Origin: a virus
Length of the DNA stretch: 55,115 bases
Reading direction: 5' to 3' (one strand)
Virus record (IMG/VR): IMGVR_UViG_3300047487_000176
Span: 1 to 55,115 of that record
Part shown: positions 39,231 to 47,792 of the stretch, one piece after another
How the letters are laid out: every line of letters begins with the position of its first letter
How positions within the stretch are numbered: the stretch's first letter is position 1
Position numbers and translations under genes: made by a program
The notes under the pieces: model-generated
Database searches by the model: none
Seen by the model: only the letters and a program-made list of their open reading frames with translations
Told to the model about the DNA's origin: nothing

Positions 39231-42200
39231 TTACTGGGCTACCTGCGGGCCTTCGCGTCCTATCTGCACCAATTCGTTGAGCGCCTGCGTCTGCTTCTGG
39301 AGTTCAATCAGGTTCACGTCCCTCGCCGGGTCTTCGCCGCGGAGGAGCCTGTTGAGTTCCTGCTGGCCTTGGAGCGTGGATGCGTCGGAGGCTTGCAGGG
39401 CTGCCCGCGACGGGCCTTGCAGGAGGGCGTTGGCGACTTCGTCGGAGAAGCCGACGAGGAGCGGAGCAACCTGTTCGGCCTGCTGGCGGAAGGCTCGTTG
39501 CTGCGCTTCGGCGACTGCTAATTCGTCGATCGGCCTGTTTTGCTCCCCCGCATTCCGTTGCGCAGCCAGCCGGATATTCTCAAAATCTCTCGCCAACTGC
39601 TCGCCGGCGCGCTCGGCCGGGGTTTCAAGCAACTCTTGCCCTGCGGCCTCAAGAAGTGGTCGCTGTCGTTCGCGGATATCTTGGGCAACGGCTTTTTGTG
39701 TGTTCTCTTCGAGAAACCCCCTAAAAGTCCCTATCTGTTGGTCTTGTATTTCTTGAAGTCGCTGTCGCGCGGCCTGCACTCCTTGCAAATTGAGCGTTCC
39801 AGATGAAATCTGATCGAGCAGCCGCTGCCGCTCCGCAAGTATTTTTGGGCCGTTGCCCAAGATATCCGCGAACGACTCCGCCTGCGTTCTAATTCTTTCT
39901 AGCCTAACCTGCGCGGCGTTGGCCGACTCGCGCTGCCGGGCGAGGTCTTGCCTCGCTCGCACGACGTCGCGCTGCGACTGCGGCGTGCTGAATGCGGTGT
40001 TTCTTTCAATGGCGGCATTAAGCGCCTGCTGCGCCTGTTGTGTGCGAGACACGACTCCGTCTTGGGCATCGTTGATCGCCTCTGAGAACAATCGTATGGC
40101 GTCCGTGGAGGACTCTAGTCGACTTGCCTGAACAGAAATCGCGTCGAGCGAGTTTTGAGCCGATTGCTGTGCCTGTGGGTTTTGTGCCGCTCGCGCGTCC
40201 TCGAATTCGCGAACAGCCTCGCTTCGGCGGAACTCTAAGTCCCGCAAAACCCTCGCGGCCCGCCCTTCCGGCACTCTCGCTTCATCTAGGCTTTGGCGGA
40301 TACGAGCGAAGCGGGCGTCAAGCGTAGACTGAGGATCAAGTGCCAATCGCTGGCGGAACTCGAATGCCTCGTTCTCTAGGCCGAAGCCACTTTTTCGCAG
40401 TTCCGAAACACGCTCGGTCGCTGCCCGACGACGGCGTTCTGCGGCATCAATTGCGCCCGCTCTCGTGGGGTCGTTTGCCGGCAGTCGCTGCGCGTTTACC
40501 AGAGCGTTGGTGGCATCGTTGACCTCGCGCTCCGCGGCCGTGAGCGCTTCCGCGAGTTTTGTCAATTTCTGGTTGAACGAGACGGCATTCGGCAGTCCCT
40601 GACGTATGGCTTCTCGCAAATCGTCCTGCGCCTGACCAATGCCGAGCGCCGCTGCACGCAGGGAGATGACGACGTTGACGGCTTCCTCGCCGATTCTTGC
40701 TATATCCTCTCGCTGGATAGCCGCAAGGAGCGAGGCGATCTCCTGCAATTGGCGATCGATTTCTGGTCTTTCGGAACTTGGAACTGGAGAAACAGTGTCG
40801 CGGCGACGAGCAGTCAATTCATCGCGGCGACTCTCCAGCGCAATCTCGGCATCCCTCGCGGAGCGGATGGCGGCACCGTCGCCGGCGAGGAACTCCTGCA
40901 CTCTCCTTTCTGCCTCCCGCCTGCCTGCGTCTGGCGCTTGGGTTCCTCTAAAAGTAGCCAGCGTCAGTCGCTCAATTTGCGTCGCGATTTCACTGACGAC
41001 GTCTGCGACTGCTGCTGGTGGACGCACGGCAGCGGCATCCGCCGCCGCCCGTTCCCTTGCCTGCGACTGCTCGATCTCGCGGCGAAGCGAGACAACCTGC
41101 CCTACTGTGGTGGCGTTTTGCAGTTCACGCTCGCGGGCAGCCTGCAAGGCGCGCTCGCGCTGAACCGTAGGATCAAGCGCCGCCGCCTGCTCTCGTTGGG
41201 CCTCTCGCTGCTGCTGCCGTAGTTGCTCGATCTCCCGGCGGAATTCCTCTGCGTCGCGGGCGCCTCCAGAGAAGGCACCGAGCGTGATCGACTGTCCTAG
41301 ATTCCTGAAGGACTCGGCCAACTGATCGACAAGCGTTCTCTGCTGCGACAGGGCGTCGTTGAGGGCTTTTGTTCGGTCGGTCGCTTCGACCCCTGAGTTT
41401 GCCCATTTGATTAAAAACGCAATCGCCTGCGCGCCGACAGAAGCGCTGACGCCAGCGATCAGGCCGTAGGTGCCGCCAAGGACGAAGCCCAACTGCGAAA
41501 TATTGTTTCCGACAGCCCTGATTCGCTGGTTTATGTCCCCAGTCACGGAGAAGAAGTCATCTACCGCGAATGCGGCCTGCTGGATAGCGAGTCCGGCGTT
41601 TCCGAACGATCCGCGCGCGACGTCACCGGACCGGTTGAGGTTCTCGTTGAGACGACGCACGCTGATGCCTGAAACAGCGGCGGTCGCGTTGACGGCACTC
41701 TGCTCGACCCTGTTGATTTCAGCCGCGAGCCTGCGGAAGCCGCCCTGCGTGTTCGCTGCCTGCTGGAGCGTGGCCGCGTACCTGTCGGCGGCGGCCTCGG
41801 CCTGCGTCGTGTCGCCTGTGGCTCTTGCTAGTTGCTGCCGCAGGGCAGCGAGCCGGCCGGCAGCACGTTGGATGTCGCTCGCGTCGGCAAAGTCGCGAAA
41901 CGAACCGCCGAACGCATTGAAAGCCCGCTCTGCCCGGCCGACCTCCTGCCGCAACTGCACGACACGTTGCGTGGCACGCTCCAGTTCCTCCGGGGAGGCG
42001 TCGGTCGCGGCGAGGCGGAGGAGTTCGTTCTCGGCATCGCGGATTGCCGGGATGAACCTTGCCCTCACGCCGACTGGCAACTGGTCGATCTGGTTCTTGA
42101 CCTGAACCGTCGCGGTCTCGAGCCGTGCGAACTCGGCGGCCGACGAGGCGATGTCGGGACCGAGGCGGTCGGAGATGCCTTGGAGTTGGGCGGTGCGCTC

Positions 42201-43568
42201 TGCTGTCGGGTCCGGCTGAGTGATGACTGGTGGGAGAAACGTAGAGGCCGCCTCAACGCGGCGGCGGCGGTCGGCGATTGCCTCCTCTGCGGCTGCTCGT
42301 TGCTCCCGCTCCGCCGCGATATCTCTGATTCGCTGTTGGATCGTGCGGCCCGTCGGGTCTCTGTCGGACCTAAGAGGAGTGGACGCACCGATGTTTGCTG
42401 CGATCTCGCGTTCTCTGTTCTGCGAGTCGATGCCTGCCTGAATCTCCTCGCGGGCGCGAATAGCGTTCCGCCGCACTAGGTTAAGGCTGCTTAAGGCGTC
42501 GGTCACGTCCAAGCCGAGTTCAGTCTGCTGCTGCACCCGCAACTGATATTGTGTGACTAGTTCTTCCGCATAGTTGAGTTGTGAGAGCAGGCCAGCGAAT
42601 CGTGACGGGTCGGGCGCCTCCGACGCCGCCCGTCGCAGTGCTGCGGACGAACGCAACTCTCTCGCAACGTCTGGGTTCGTGAAGATCAGTTCGTTGCCAC
42701 GAGGGCCGGCTGCCGTGAGCGCCTGCAACTCGGAAGCCAGCCGCGTTTGACGCTCGAGTTGTGCGTTGACTTCTCCGAGCCGCTGCACCTGACCATCCAG
42801 AGCACGCTGCGCCCGTGCGATCGCGTCGTAGTCCTCCTGACGTGTGTTTCGGATGTTTTCAAGGACTGCGAGCAGCCTCGCGGCCTCTTCCGCCTCGCGC
42901 TGCTGGAGCGCGACGATTCTGGCGATCTCGTTGCCGTAACTTCCTCGTGCGCTCGCCGGCAGAGCGCCGGCCTGACCCTGAATCGCCGCAGCGCGCTGAA
43001 GTTCGGCTTGCAGGCCAGCCTGCTGAAACCGCAACTCTTGACCGCTCGCAAGGCCGGAAACGGCGGAGCCTGCCTCGGAGAGGCGGCGGATCGAAATCAC
43101 CGTCTCGTCAACCACCCGCTTGTATCGCTCGTAGTCTTGGGCGTTCTTGATCGCGCCGCGCGAGATTTCAGCCTGAGCGGTCGCAGCGGCCTCCTGCGCC
43201 TGTACCAACGACCCGATGAACTCGTTCTGGATCGTTGCCGACAGGCCAGCGAACGCTTTGGCGCTTGATCCGAGCGGCCTTGCGATGTCCTCGGCGGCAC
43301 CGACAATCGCACGCAGTTTTTCTTCAGCCCCGCCGGTGTCGATGTTCAGGCGGTCTCGCGACCTCGCCTGAATCGCACGCTCCAGTCGCTGGATCGGCGT
43401 GAAAATCTGGTCGAAGGACCGGGCGGCTGCCGAGTTGGCCGAAGAGAGCGTCGAACTGATCCGTTTGGCGAATCGATCGACGTCCTTGGCGCTGTTGTCC
43501 AGCCCGCGGCTGAACTGCGCCATGTTGATCGTGCCAACGGCGGCGATCTTGCCGATGTAGTTCGCCAT
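39231..43568 (-). CDS. Tape measure protein
   Basis: 1445 residues, the longest gene of the window. Long charged helices with heptads dominate (e.g. ERAIQARSRDRLNI; RAQRALDGQVQRLGEV). Near residue 700-760 a hydrophobic stretch (ISQLGFVLGGTYGLIAG; AIAFLIKW) looks membrane-active, as in many tape measures. It follows the tail chaperone pair, as in most long-tailed phages. At about 0.15 nm of tail per residue the tail would be roughly 200 nm or longer; that figure is a rule-of-thumb estimate. The C-terminal end repeats Q-rich coils. Confidence 0.92.
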   Translation of the reverse strand: MANYIGKIAAVGTINMAQFSRGLDNSAKDVDRFAKRISSTLSSANSAAARSFDQIFTPIQRLERAIQARSRDRLNIDTGGAEEKLRAIVGAAEDIARPLGSSAKAFAGLSATIQNEFIGSLVQAQEAAATAQAEISRGAIKNAQDYERYKRVVDETVISIRRLSEAGSAVSGLASGQELRFQQAGLQAELQRAAAIQGQAGALPASARGSYGNEIARIVALQQREAEEAARLLAVLENIRNTRQEDYDAIARAQRALDGQVQRLGEVNAQLERQTRLASELQALTAAGPRGNELIFTNPDVARELRSSAALRRAASEAPDPSRFAGLLSQLNYAEELVTQYQLRVQQQTELGLDVTDALSSLNLVRRNAIRAREEIQAGIDSQNREREIAANIGASTPLRSDRDPTGRTIQQRIRDIAAEREQRAAAEEAIADRRRRVEAASTFLPPVITQPDPTAERTAQLQGISDRLGPDIASSAAEFARLETATVQVKNQIDQLPVGVRARFIPAIRDAENELLRLAATDASPEELERATQRVVQLRQEVGRAERAFNAFGGSFRDFADASDIQRAAGRLAALRQQLARATGDTTQAEAAADRYAATLQQAANTQGGFRRLAAEINRVEQSAVNATAAVSGISVRRLNENLNRSGDVARGSFGNAGLAIQQAAFAVDDFFSVTGDINQRIRAVGNNISQLGFVLGGTYGLIAGVSASVGAQAIAFLIKWANSGVEATDRTKALNDALSQQRTLVDQLAESFRNLGQSITLGAFSGGARDAEEFRREIEQLRQQQREAQREQAAALDPTVQRERALQAARERELQNATTVGQVVSLRREIEQSQARERAAADAAAVRPPAAVADVVSEIATQIERLTLATFRGTQAPDAGRREAERRVQEFLAGDGAAIRSARDAEIALESRRDELTARRRDTVSPVPSSERPEIDRQLQEIASLLAAIQREDIARIGEEAVNVVISLRAAALGIGQAQDDLREAIRQGLPNAVSFNQKLTKLAEALTAAEREVNDATNALVNAQRLPANDPTRAGAIDAAERRRRAATERVSELRKSGFGLENEAFEFRQRLALDPQSTLDARFARIRQSLDEARVPEGRAARVLRDLEFRRSEAVREFEDARAAQNPQAQQSAQNSLDAISVQASRLESSTDAIRLFSEAINDAQDGVVSRTQQAQQALNAAIERNTAFSTPQSQRDVVRARQDLARQRESANAAQVRLERIRTQAESFADILGNGPKILAERQRLLDQISSGTLNLQGVQAARQRLQEIQDQQIGTFRGFLEENTQKAVAQDIRERQRPLLEAAGQELLETPAERAGEQLARDFENIRLAAQRNAGEQNRPIDELAVAEAQQRAFRQQAEQVAPLLVGFSDEVANALLQGPSRAALQASDASTLQGQQELNRLLRGEDPARDVNLIELQKQTQALNELVQIGREGPQVAQ

Positions 43569-43569
43569 C

Positions 43570-44213
43570 TCACGATCCCTGCGGCGGGCCGAACAACTTG
43601 GACAACTCCGCGATCATCTGCTCGTTGGACTGCGGCTTCTTCCTTGATGCCGGGATGAACACGTCCTCGTCGGGGATGCGCTTGTAGTTCCCGCTCGCGG
43701 CCATGATCGTCCGGCAGATGCGTGCCGTCTGAAGCCACGGGTTCGGTAGCGGGTATATCTGGTCAAACGCTGCCCACTCGGAGAGTTCCTCGCTGTCGAC
43801 GGTGTTCAGGAGTTCCTTGACACTGCGGCCGAGCGCCAGAGCCAGCCTCAAGTAGAAGAGGCGTTCTGGGCGCTCGGCGAATCGTTTCCCAGCGCCTCCA
43901 CGGCGGCCGGCGTGAAGGCGTTGAACTCCCACGCGACGTCGAACAGGCGATTGATCACCGCGCTCGACTTCTTGTTGAGAGCCTCCACCTCGTCGTTCGT
44001 GAAGAGGCGGTCGCCGTCGGCGTTGCAGATGGTCAGCACGAGGAACCTCGTGCGGAACGACTCCATCTTCTTGTCGGCAAACGCCTGCTCGAACACGTCG
44101 CGATCGGCACCGCTGATGACGCGGACGCAGACGCTCCCGCCCCACTCGGCGACCTCGACCTCCTTGGTCTTGATGTCCTTCGCTTCGAGGATCGCCTTCT
44201 TCGACAGGATCAC
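43570..44213 (-). CDS. Tail assembly chaperone, frameshifted fusion product
   Basis: If ribosomes slip -1 at GGGAAAC (43890-43884), reading passes from residue 110 (GN) of the short chaperone into the other frame, giving RFAERPERLFYLRLALALG and then 104 codons in total up to the stop at 43570. The fusion has 214 residues. The added part holds WAAFDQIYPLPNPWLQTARICRT, typical of the second half of gpGT-like chaperones. Both forms guide tail-tube assembly around the tape measure. The second frame has no start codon with a ribosome site of its own. Confidence 0.82.
43848..44213 (-). CDS. Tail assembly chaperone, short form
   Basis: 121 residues. It opens ILSKKAILEAKDIKTKEVEVAEWGG, a strand-rich start common to gpG-like proteins, then a helix DVFEQAFADKKMESFRTRF and NDEVEALNKKSSAVINRLFDVA. 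It lies directly upstream of the tape measure. Its last 11 residues (DSPSAQNASST) are read only when no frameshift occurs. Confidence 0.82.
   Translation of the reverse strand: MILSKKAILEAKDIKTKEVEVAEWGGSVCVRVISGADRDVFEQAFADKKMESFRTRFLVLTICNADGDRLFTNDEVEALNKKSSAVINRLFDVAWEFNAFTPAAVEALGNDSPSAQNASST
43884..43890 (-). promoter_or_regulatory. -1 programmed frameshift slippery heptamer
   Basis: The minus strand reads G-GGA-AAC in the chaperone frame, the X-XXY-YYZ form of a -1 slip site. The -1 frame is open on both sides, starting upstream and running to 43570, and the zero frame stops 34 nt downstream. Lambda G/GT uses a related GGGAAAG. No clear downstream pseudoknot was sought in detail. Confidence 0.8.
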
Positions 44214-44223
44214 GGATAACCTC

Positions 44224-44589
44224 CTACACCGTGGAATCGGTCATACGAAACTTCAACTGGCCGCGAACCACGTCGGCCGTTTGTGCTGTGACACTCGCGC
44301 TCTCGAGGATCGCCCGCCGGCTGACCGAGTAGGCCGAACTGGTGAACGCGAGGATGCCGTTGGTTCCGATCAGCGTCTGCGGGTCGGTGCCGCCGGCGTA
44401 GAGGAAGTCCACCGTCACCGAGCCGCCCGTGATCGCTCCGGTCGCGACCTGCACCGTGTACCCCGTCGCGTCGCCGACGCCCGTCATGTCCACGATCTCG
44501 GCGACAGGCGTCTCCACCTGCACGCTGGTCACCGTCGCGGCGATGCCGTTGAAGGTGAAGGTCGCGTTGTAGGGCACGCCGATCGGCAC
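44224..44589 (-). CDS. Tail-tube-like protein, copy 3
   Basis: 121 residues. YNATFTFNGIAATVTSVQV opens the chain, then VDMTGVGDATGY, SVTVDFLYAGG and an end KFRM. The plan (FxFNGxxxTxTSVxV, a turn, strand VxVxF, a final RxxFRV-type strand) is shared with the next two genes. It is likely a tube or tube-like protein. The gene is next to the chaperone genes, the usual site of the major tail protein. Confidence 0.65.
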   Translation of the reverse strand: MPIGVPYNATFTFNGIAATVTSVQVETPVAEIVDMTGVGDATGYTVQVATGAITGGSVTVDFLYAGGTDPQTLIGTNGILAFTSSAYSVSRRAILESASVTAQTADVVRGQLKFRMTDSTV

Positions 44590-44591
44590 GG

Positions 44592-44948
44592 TCAGACCTG
44601 CACGCGGAAGGAGGCGCTCCCTCGCACCAAGTCACCTGCGGACGCGGTGACCTGCACCGACACGCACGTCGCGACGGCGCCCGTAAAGGAGAACGCTCCG
44701 GCGATCGAGATCGCCCCGGTCGCCCCGATGGCCGGCGGCGTGCCGGAGATGAACTCCACCTCGACGTTTGGCCGCTCGTCTGATGTGCGGTGCGTGATGT
44801 ACGTCGGCTCGAAGTCGTCGCGGCCAAGGCCCATGTGCGGAGCCGAGACCGTCGCACGCTCGGAGCCGCCGACGTATCGCACGCTGGTCGATGCGAACGT
44901 GGCGCCGTTGAACGTGAAAGTCGTGCCTTGGGATGAGACTCCCGCCAT
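44592..44948 (-). CDS. Tail-tube-like protein, copy 2
   Basis: 118 residues. AGVSSQGTTFTFNGATFASTSVRYVG opens the chain and SASFRVQV ends it. It is close to copy 1 (AGISAQGLTFSFGGTT...SATFRV) at both ends and lies head to tail with it. Beta-rich throughout. The ATG sits 3 nt after the stop of copy 1. Confidence 0.68.
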   Translation of the reverse strand: MAGVSSQGTTFTFNGATFASTSVRYVGGSERATVSAPHMGLGRDDFEPTYITHRTSDERPNVEVEFISGTPPAIGATGAISIAGAFSFTGAVATCVSVQVTASAGDLVRGSASFRVQV

Positions 44949-44951
44949 CGC

Positions 44952-45287
44952 TTACGCGACGCGGAACGTCGCACTCCCAGAGACGAGGGCGCCGACCGAC
45001 CCGCCGAGCGACGCGGACGCACAGGTCGCGTTGCCGCTGAAGTTGATCGGCCCCGTGATCGACAGGGCGCCGGACGCACCGGCGGTGAGGATGTTCGTGG
45101 AGATGTAGTCGACGGTGACCTCGCGGTCGGTCGCAAAGCCGCCGACGAACTCTCGCCGCTGGTTCGGGCCGATGCCGAGGTGGCTGCCGTCGATGAGGTC
45201 TTGCGTGTCATTGACCTGCACGCTCGTGATCGTCAGCGTCGTGCCGCCGAACGAAAACGTCAGTCCCTGTGCGGAAATACCAGCCAT
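44952..45287 (-). CDS. Tail-tube-like protein, copy 1
   Basis: 111 residues. AAGGAGG precedes the ATG. AGISAQGLTFSFGGTTLTITSVQV begins the tube-like fold, then SHLGIGPNQRREFVGG, EVTVDYIS and SATFRVA. It is the first of three tandem paralogues. Which one forms the main tube cannot be told from sequence alone; this copy has the strongest ribosome site. Confidence 0.7.
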   Translation of the reverse strand: MAGISAQGLTFSFGGTTLTITSVQVNDTQDLIDGSHLGIGPNQRREFVGGFATDREVTVDYISTNILTAGASGALSITGPINFSGNATCASASLGGSVGALVSGSATFRVA

Positions 45288-45326
45288 TGCCGCGCCTCCT
45301 TGCGCCTAGTTGTGTTTTTCTGTCGG

Positions 45327-45749
45327 CTAAGACTGCGACTCCTGCCACCTCGCCTGCCACAGTTGCCGGACCTCGTAGGCCGGAGGCATCTGCGAACCGA
45401 CGGTGGTGGGGTCTAGGAAGTCGTCCGTCTCCGACACCAACCTCATATCTTCAATTGTAACCCCGGCAAGCGTGCCAGTTCGGCCGTCCAGCGCAAGCCG
45501 GACGTCGTCTGCGAGTTCCCTCGCGGCGTCGTGGGTGAGCGCCCACGAGGCGACTTGGATGCTGACCATCGGCAGGTAGAGCGGCCCCGAGAGCGTCGAC
45601 TCCCGGGCCACATTTGCTCGCTTGTAGACAAGGAACGGGAAGTCGGTCTTCGGCACCGCCACGGCGTAGATTCGGAACCCGACCCGCCGGGCCACCGCGG
45701 GGTTGCCGGCGAGGACTTGGTAGATGTGCTTTTCGGGCTGGAGGAGCAT
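45327..45749 (-). CDS. Tail terminator-like protein, DUF3168 type
   Basis: 140 residues. LLQPEKHIYQVLAGNPAVARRVGFRIY opens a helix, then FPFLVYKRANVAR, VSIQVASWALTHDAARELADDVRLAL and VTIEDMRLVSETDDF. The order helix-strand-strand-helix-strand with VQVASWA matches DUF3168-type proteins that cap tail tubes. Location between the gp10-like gene and tube genes agrees. Confidence 0.75.
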   Translation of the reverse strand: MLLQPEKHIYQVLAGNPAVARRVGFRIYAVAVPKTDFPFLVYKRANVARESTLSGPLYLPMVSIQVASWALTHDAARELADDVRLALDGRTGTLAGVTIEDMRLVSETDDFLDPTTVGSQMPPAYEVRQLWQARWQESQS

Positions 45750-45751
45750 GG

Positions 45752-46525
45752 CTAGTTGCTCAGGTCGGCGACGAACTTGGTCAGGGACGCCCGCACCGCC
45801 GACAGGACGGCCTGCCGGCTGTCTCCGATGGCTCGCTCCATCGGGTGCTGGGCACGCATGGCGCCGTAGGTTTCGTTGGGCGACAGGAAGTACGGCCGCG
45901 TGCCGCCGCCGCTCGTGCGGACGAACGCCCCGCGGCCGGTCCTGCGGGCCGGGTGCCGCTCGTTGATGCTGCCCATCAGGAAGTAGTACCCGCGGCCCAT
46001 CTGCTCGAATTGCTCGTTGTCGAAGACGAACCCGCCCTCGCGGTTTGTGATCCGCCGGAAACGCCGGTTGATCTTCTCGTGGACGTTCAGGTACGTGCGG
46101 CGGTTCTGGGTGGACGGCCGGCGGCGGTCGGTGCCGAATTCAAGCAAAAATGCGTGGTTCCCGGCCCCCTTCTCCTCGACGTCCCACTCCTTCCCCGACA
46201 CGGAGTGCTGCGGGCCGGCGACGGCGATGTAGATGCCTTCGTAGGTCCGCTTTCCCTTCCGCGAGACCGTGGCGCGGCTCAGGTTCCCCGTGACGCTGTT
46301 GACCTTCCCGCGGTACGAGTCGCGGACGGCCTCCATGCCTTTGATGATCGACTTCTGAAGGTAGCCGCCGGGGTCTTGCAGGCACTTGTCGGCCGCCCGC
46401 TCGAGCGCGGTGATCAGGTCGCCGATGCCGGAGATGTCGAAACTGGCGAACGACTCAGCCGCCTCGCGTGCCGTGCCGCCGCGAGGCAGAATCCGCGATG
46501 TCGTTGCGTCGAGGCGAACTGCCAT
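45752..46525 (-). CDS. HK97 gp10-like neck/tail-completion protein
   Basis: 257 residues from the ATG at 46525 (TGATG overlap); an upstream in-frame extension is a shadow. Helices over IGDLITALERAADKCLQDPGGYL lead to RGKVNSVTGNLSRATVSRKGK, the G-N-L-x-x-S/A turn typical of gp10-like proteins, followed by beta segments and HAFLLEFGTDRRRPS, similar to the ExGxxxR-x-x-x-x-x-P phrase of the family. A long insertion (residues 155-200, RRTYLNVHEKINRRFRRIT) makes it larger than the type member. Confidence 0.75.
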   Translation of the reverse strand: MAVRLDATTSRILPRGGTAREAAESFASFDISGIGDLITALERAADKCLQDPGGYLQKSIIKGMEAVRDSYRGKVNSVTGNLSRATVSRKGKRTYEGIYIAVAGPQHSVSGKEWDVEEKGAGNHAFLLEFGTDRRRPSTQNRRTYLNVHEKINRRFRRITNREGGFVFDNEQFEQMGRGYYFLMGSINERHPARRTGRGAFVRTSGGGTRPYFLSPNETYGAMRAQHPMERAIGDSRQAVLSAVRASLTKFVADLSN

Positions 46526-46845
46526 CACTGCACCTCTCTGGCGAGCATCTCGAGGTACGTGCGGTTCCCGCGCTCCGTCACGCTCGCTAGTTCCATTGTC
46601 CTGCCCCTCCAGACCACGCGGTGGAGGTGCGTGACGTCCTCGCGATACCGGATGCGGATGCGGTGGGTGGCGATCACGTTGGCCTGCTGGGCTTGCAGGA
46701 CGTCCCGGCTCGACAGCCCCTCCACCTGCGCCCAGAACGTCCCGACGGTCGTCTCCCACGAGAACGTCGACTCGCCCGAGAAACTCCGCGTCTCAGTCGG
46801 GGCGAGGATCGTCACACGCTCGGTGTACTTGCCGATGTCGATCAC
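46525..46845 (-). CDS. Head-tail joining adaptor (Phage_H_T_join type)
   Basis: 106 residues. The GTG start overlaps the upstream stop as GTGA. IGKYTERVTILAPTETRS and TVGTFWAQVEGLSSRDVLQAQQ then RIRIRYREDV and VVWRGRTMELASV reproduce the SPP1 gp16/HK97 gp9-like beta barrel. It seals the connector after packaging. Length and neighbours fit. Confidence 0.85.
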   Translation of the reverse strand: MIDIGKYTERVTILAPTETRSFSGESTFSWETTVGTFWAQVEGLSSRDVLQAQQANVIATHRIRIRYREDVTHLHRVVWRGRTMELASVTERGNRTYLEMLAREVQ

Positions 46846-47300
46846 GACACGCTCCCGTTCCCGAGGAGCACGATGTCGTAGGAGCCGCCGTTGGTCCCGG
46901 TCACCGTCACGCCGGAGGCCGACATCCCGGTCGCCGACGGGTCGGACTGCACCGCCACGGCTCCGGCCGCCACGGTCAGGCCGGAGGCCGGGAACGGCGC
47001 TCCGGCGAACGCGAGGCTCGACGCCCCCTTGTTCTTGACGTAGTAGAGTTTCACGGCCGTGAGCGTCACGGTGACCGTGGCCCCGTCACGGACGTCCGAG
47101 AGCGTCGCCAGCGAGAACGTCTGCGACGCCCCGGAGAGCGTCTTCGTGGCGCTCCACGCCAGTTGGGCTTGGTTGCCCGCCGTGCCGTTGGTCAGCGACT
47201 GGGCGTAGGACGCCGGCGTCACCCGCAGCGACGAGGACAGGTCCGTCGCCGAGGTCTCGTGTGCCAGTACCGACAGGCTGATCTGTGCCGAGAATGCCAT
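46842..47300 (-). CDS. Small beta-rich virion protein, unknown
   Basis: 152 residues. AFSAQISLSVLAHETSATDLSS opens strands; TVTLTAVKLYYVKNKGASSLAF in the middle and an alanine/serine-rich end. The V-K-L-x-x-V-K-N element is shared with the next gene, so the two are probably paralogues. In the head-tail gene order this may be a minor virion part. Confidence 0.5.
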   Translation of the reverse strand: MAFSAQISLSVLAHETSATDLSSSLRVTPASYAQSLTNGTAGNQAQLAWSATKTLSGASQTFSLATLSDVRDGATVTVTLTAVKLYYVKNKGASSLAFAGAPFPASGLTVAAGAVAVQSDPSATGMSASGVTVTGTNGGSYDIVLLGNGSVS

Positions 47301-47303
47301 CGC

Positions 47304-47792
47304 TCACGTCCCCATCGCGTAGAACTCGTACCGTTCGGAAGGCACGCCGCCAACCCGGAGGATCGATCCCCCGACGGTCGTTCCGAACCCGTCCGAGTTC
47401 GGGCACGACAAAAGCCACGCCCCCAGCGGCCGGATCGGAAACCCGCGGAGCGTCAGGCTCCCGAGGTTGACCATCGGCGAGAAGTTCCACGACGTCACGT
47501 CCTGCCGGAAGATCGAGAACTGCGTGCCGTTCCAGCCGGCCGACAGGCCGATCGCCGACGTCTCCGAGAGGTTCTTCACGAAGAGCAACTTCACGACCGC
47601 GAGGCCGCCGGTGGCGAAGTTGATCTCGTCGTAGCCGATCGCGCCGAACGTCCTCCGCTCCGCGTACACGCGGTCGCAGTCGCCGGCGTCCACGCCGATC
47701 GAGATCGGCTTCACCTCGACACCCGTCGCCAGCCCGCTCTGCGTCGTGCGGCGGGCGTCGACGCTTGCGCGAATCTGGGCGGTGAGGGTCAT
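47304..47792 (-). CDS. Small beta-rich virion protein, paralogue
   Basis: 162 residues from the ATG at 47792, overlapping the connector stop as ATGA. TLTAQIRASVDARR, then FATGGLAVVKLLFVKNLSETSAIGLSAG, with the V-K-L-L-F-V-K-N element, and LTLRGFPIRPLGAWLLSC. It is close in plan to the 46842-47300 product. Function not known. Confidence 0.5.
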   Translation of the reverse strand: MTLTAQIRASVDARRTTQSGLATGVEVKPISIGVDAGDCDRVYAERRTFGAIGYDEINFATGGLAVVKLLFVKNLSETSAIGLSAGWNGTQFSIFRQDVTSWNFSPMVNLGSLTLRGFPIRPLGAWLLSCPNSDGFGTTVGGSILRVGGVPSERYEFYAMGT

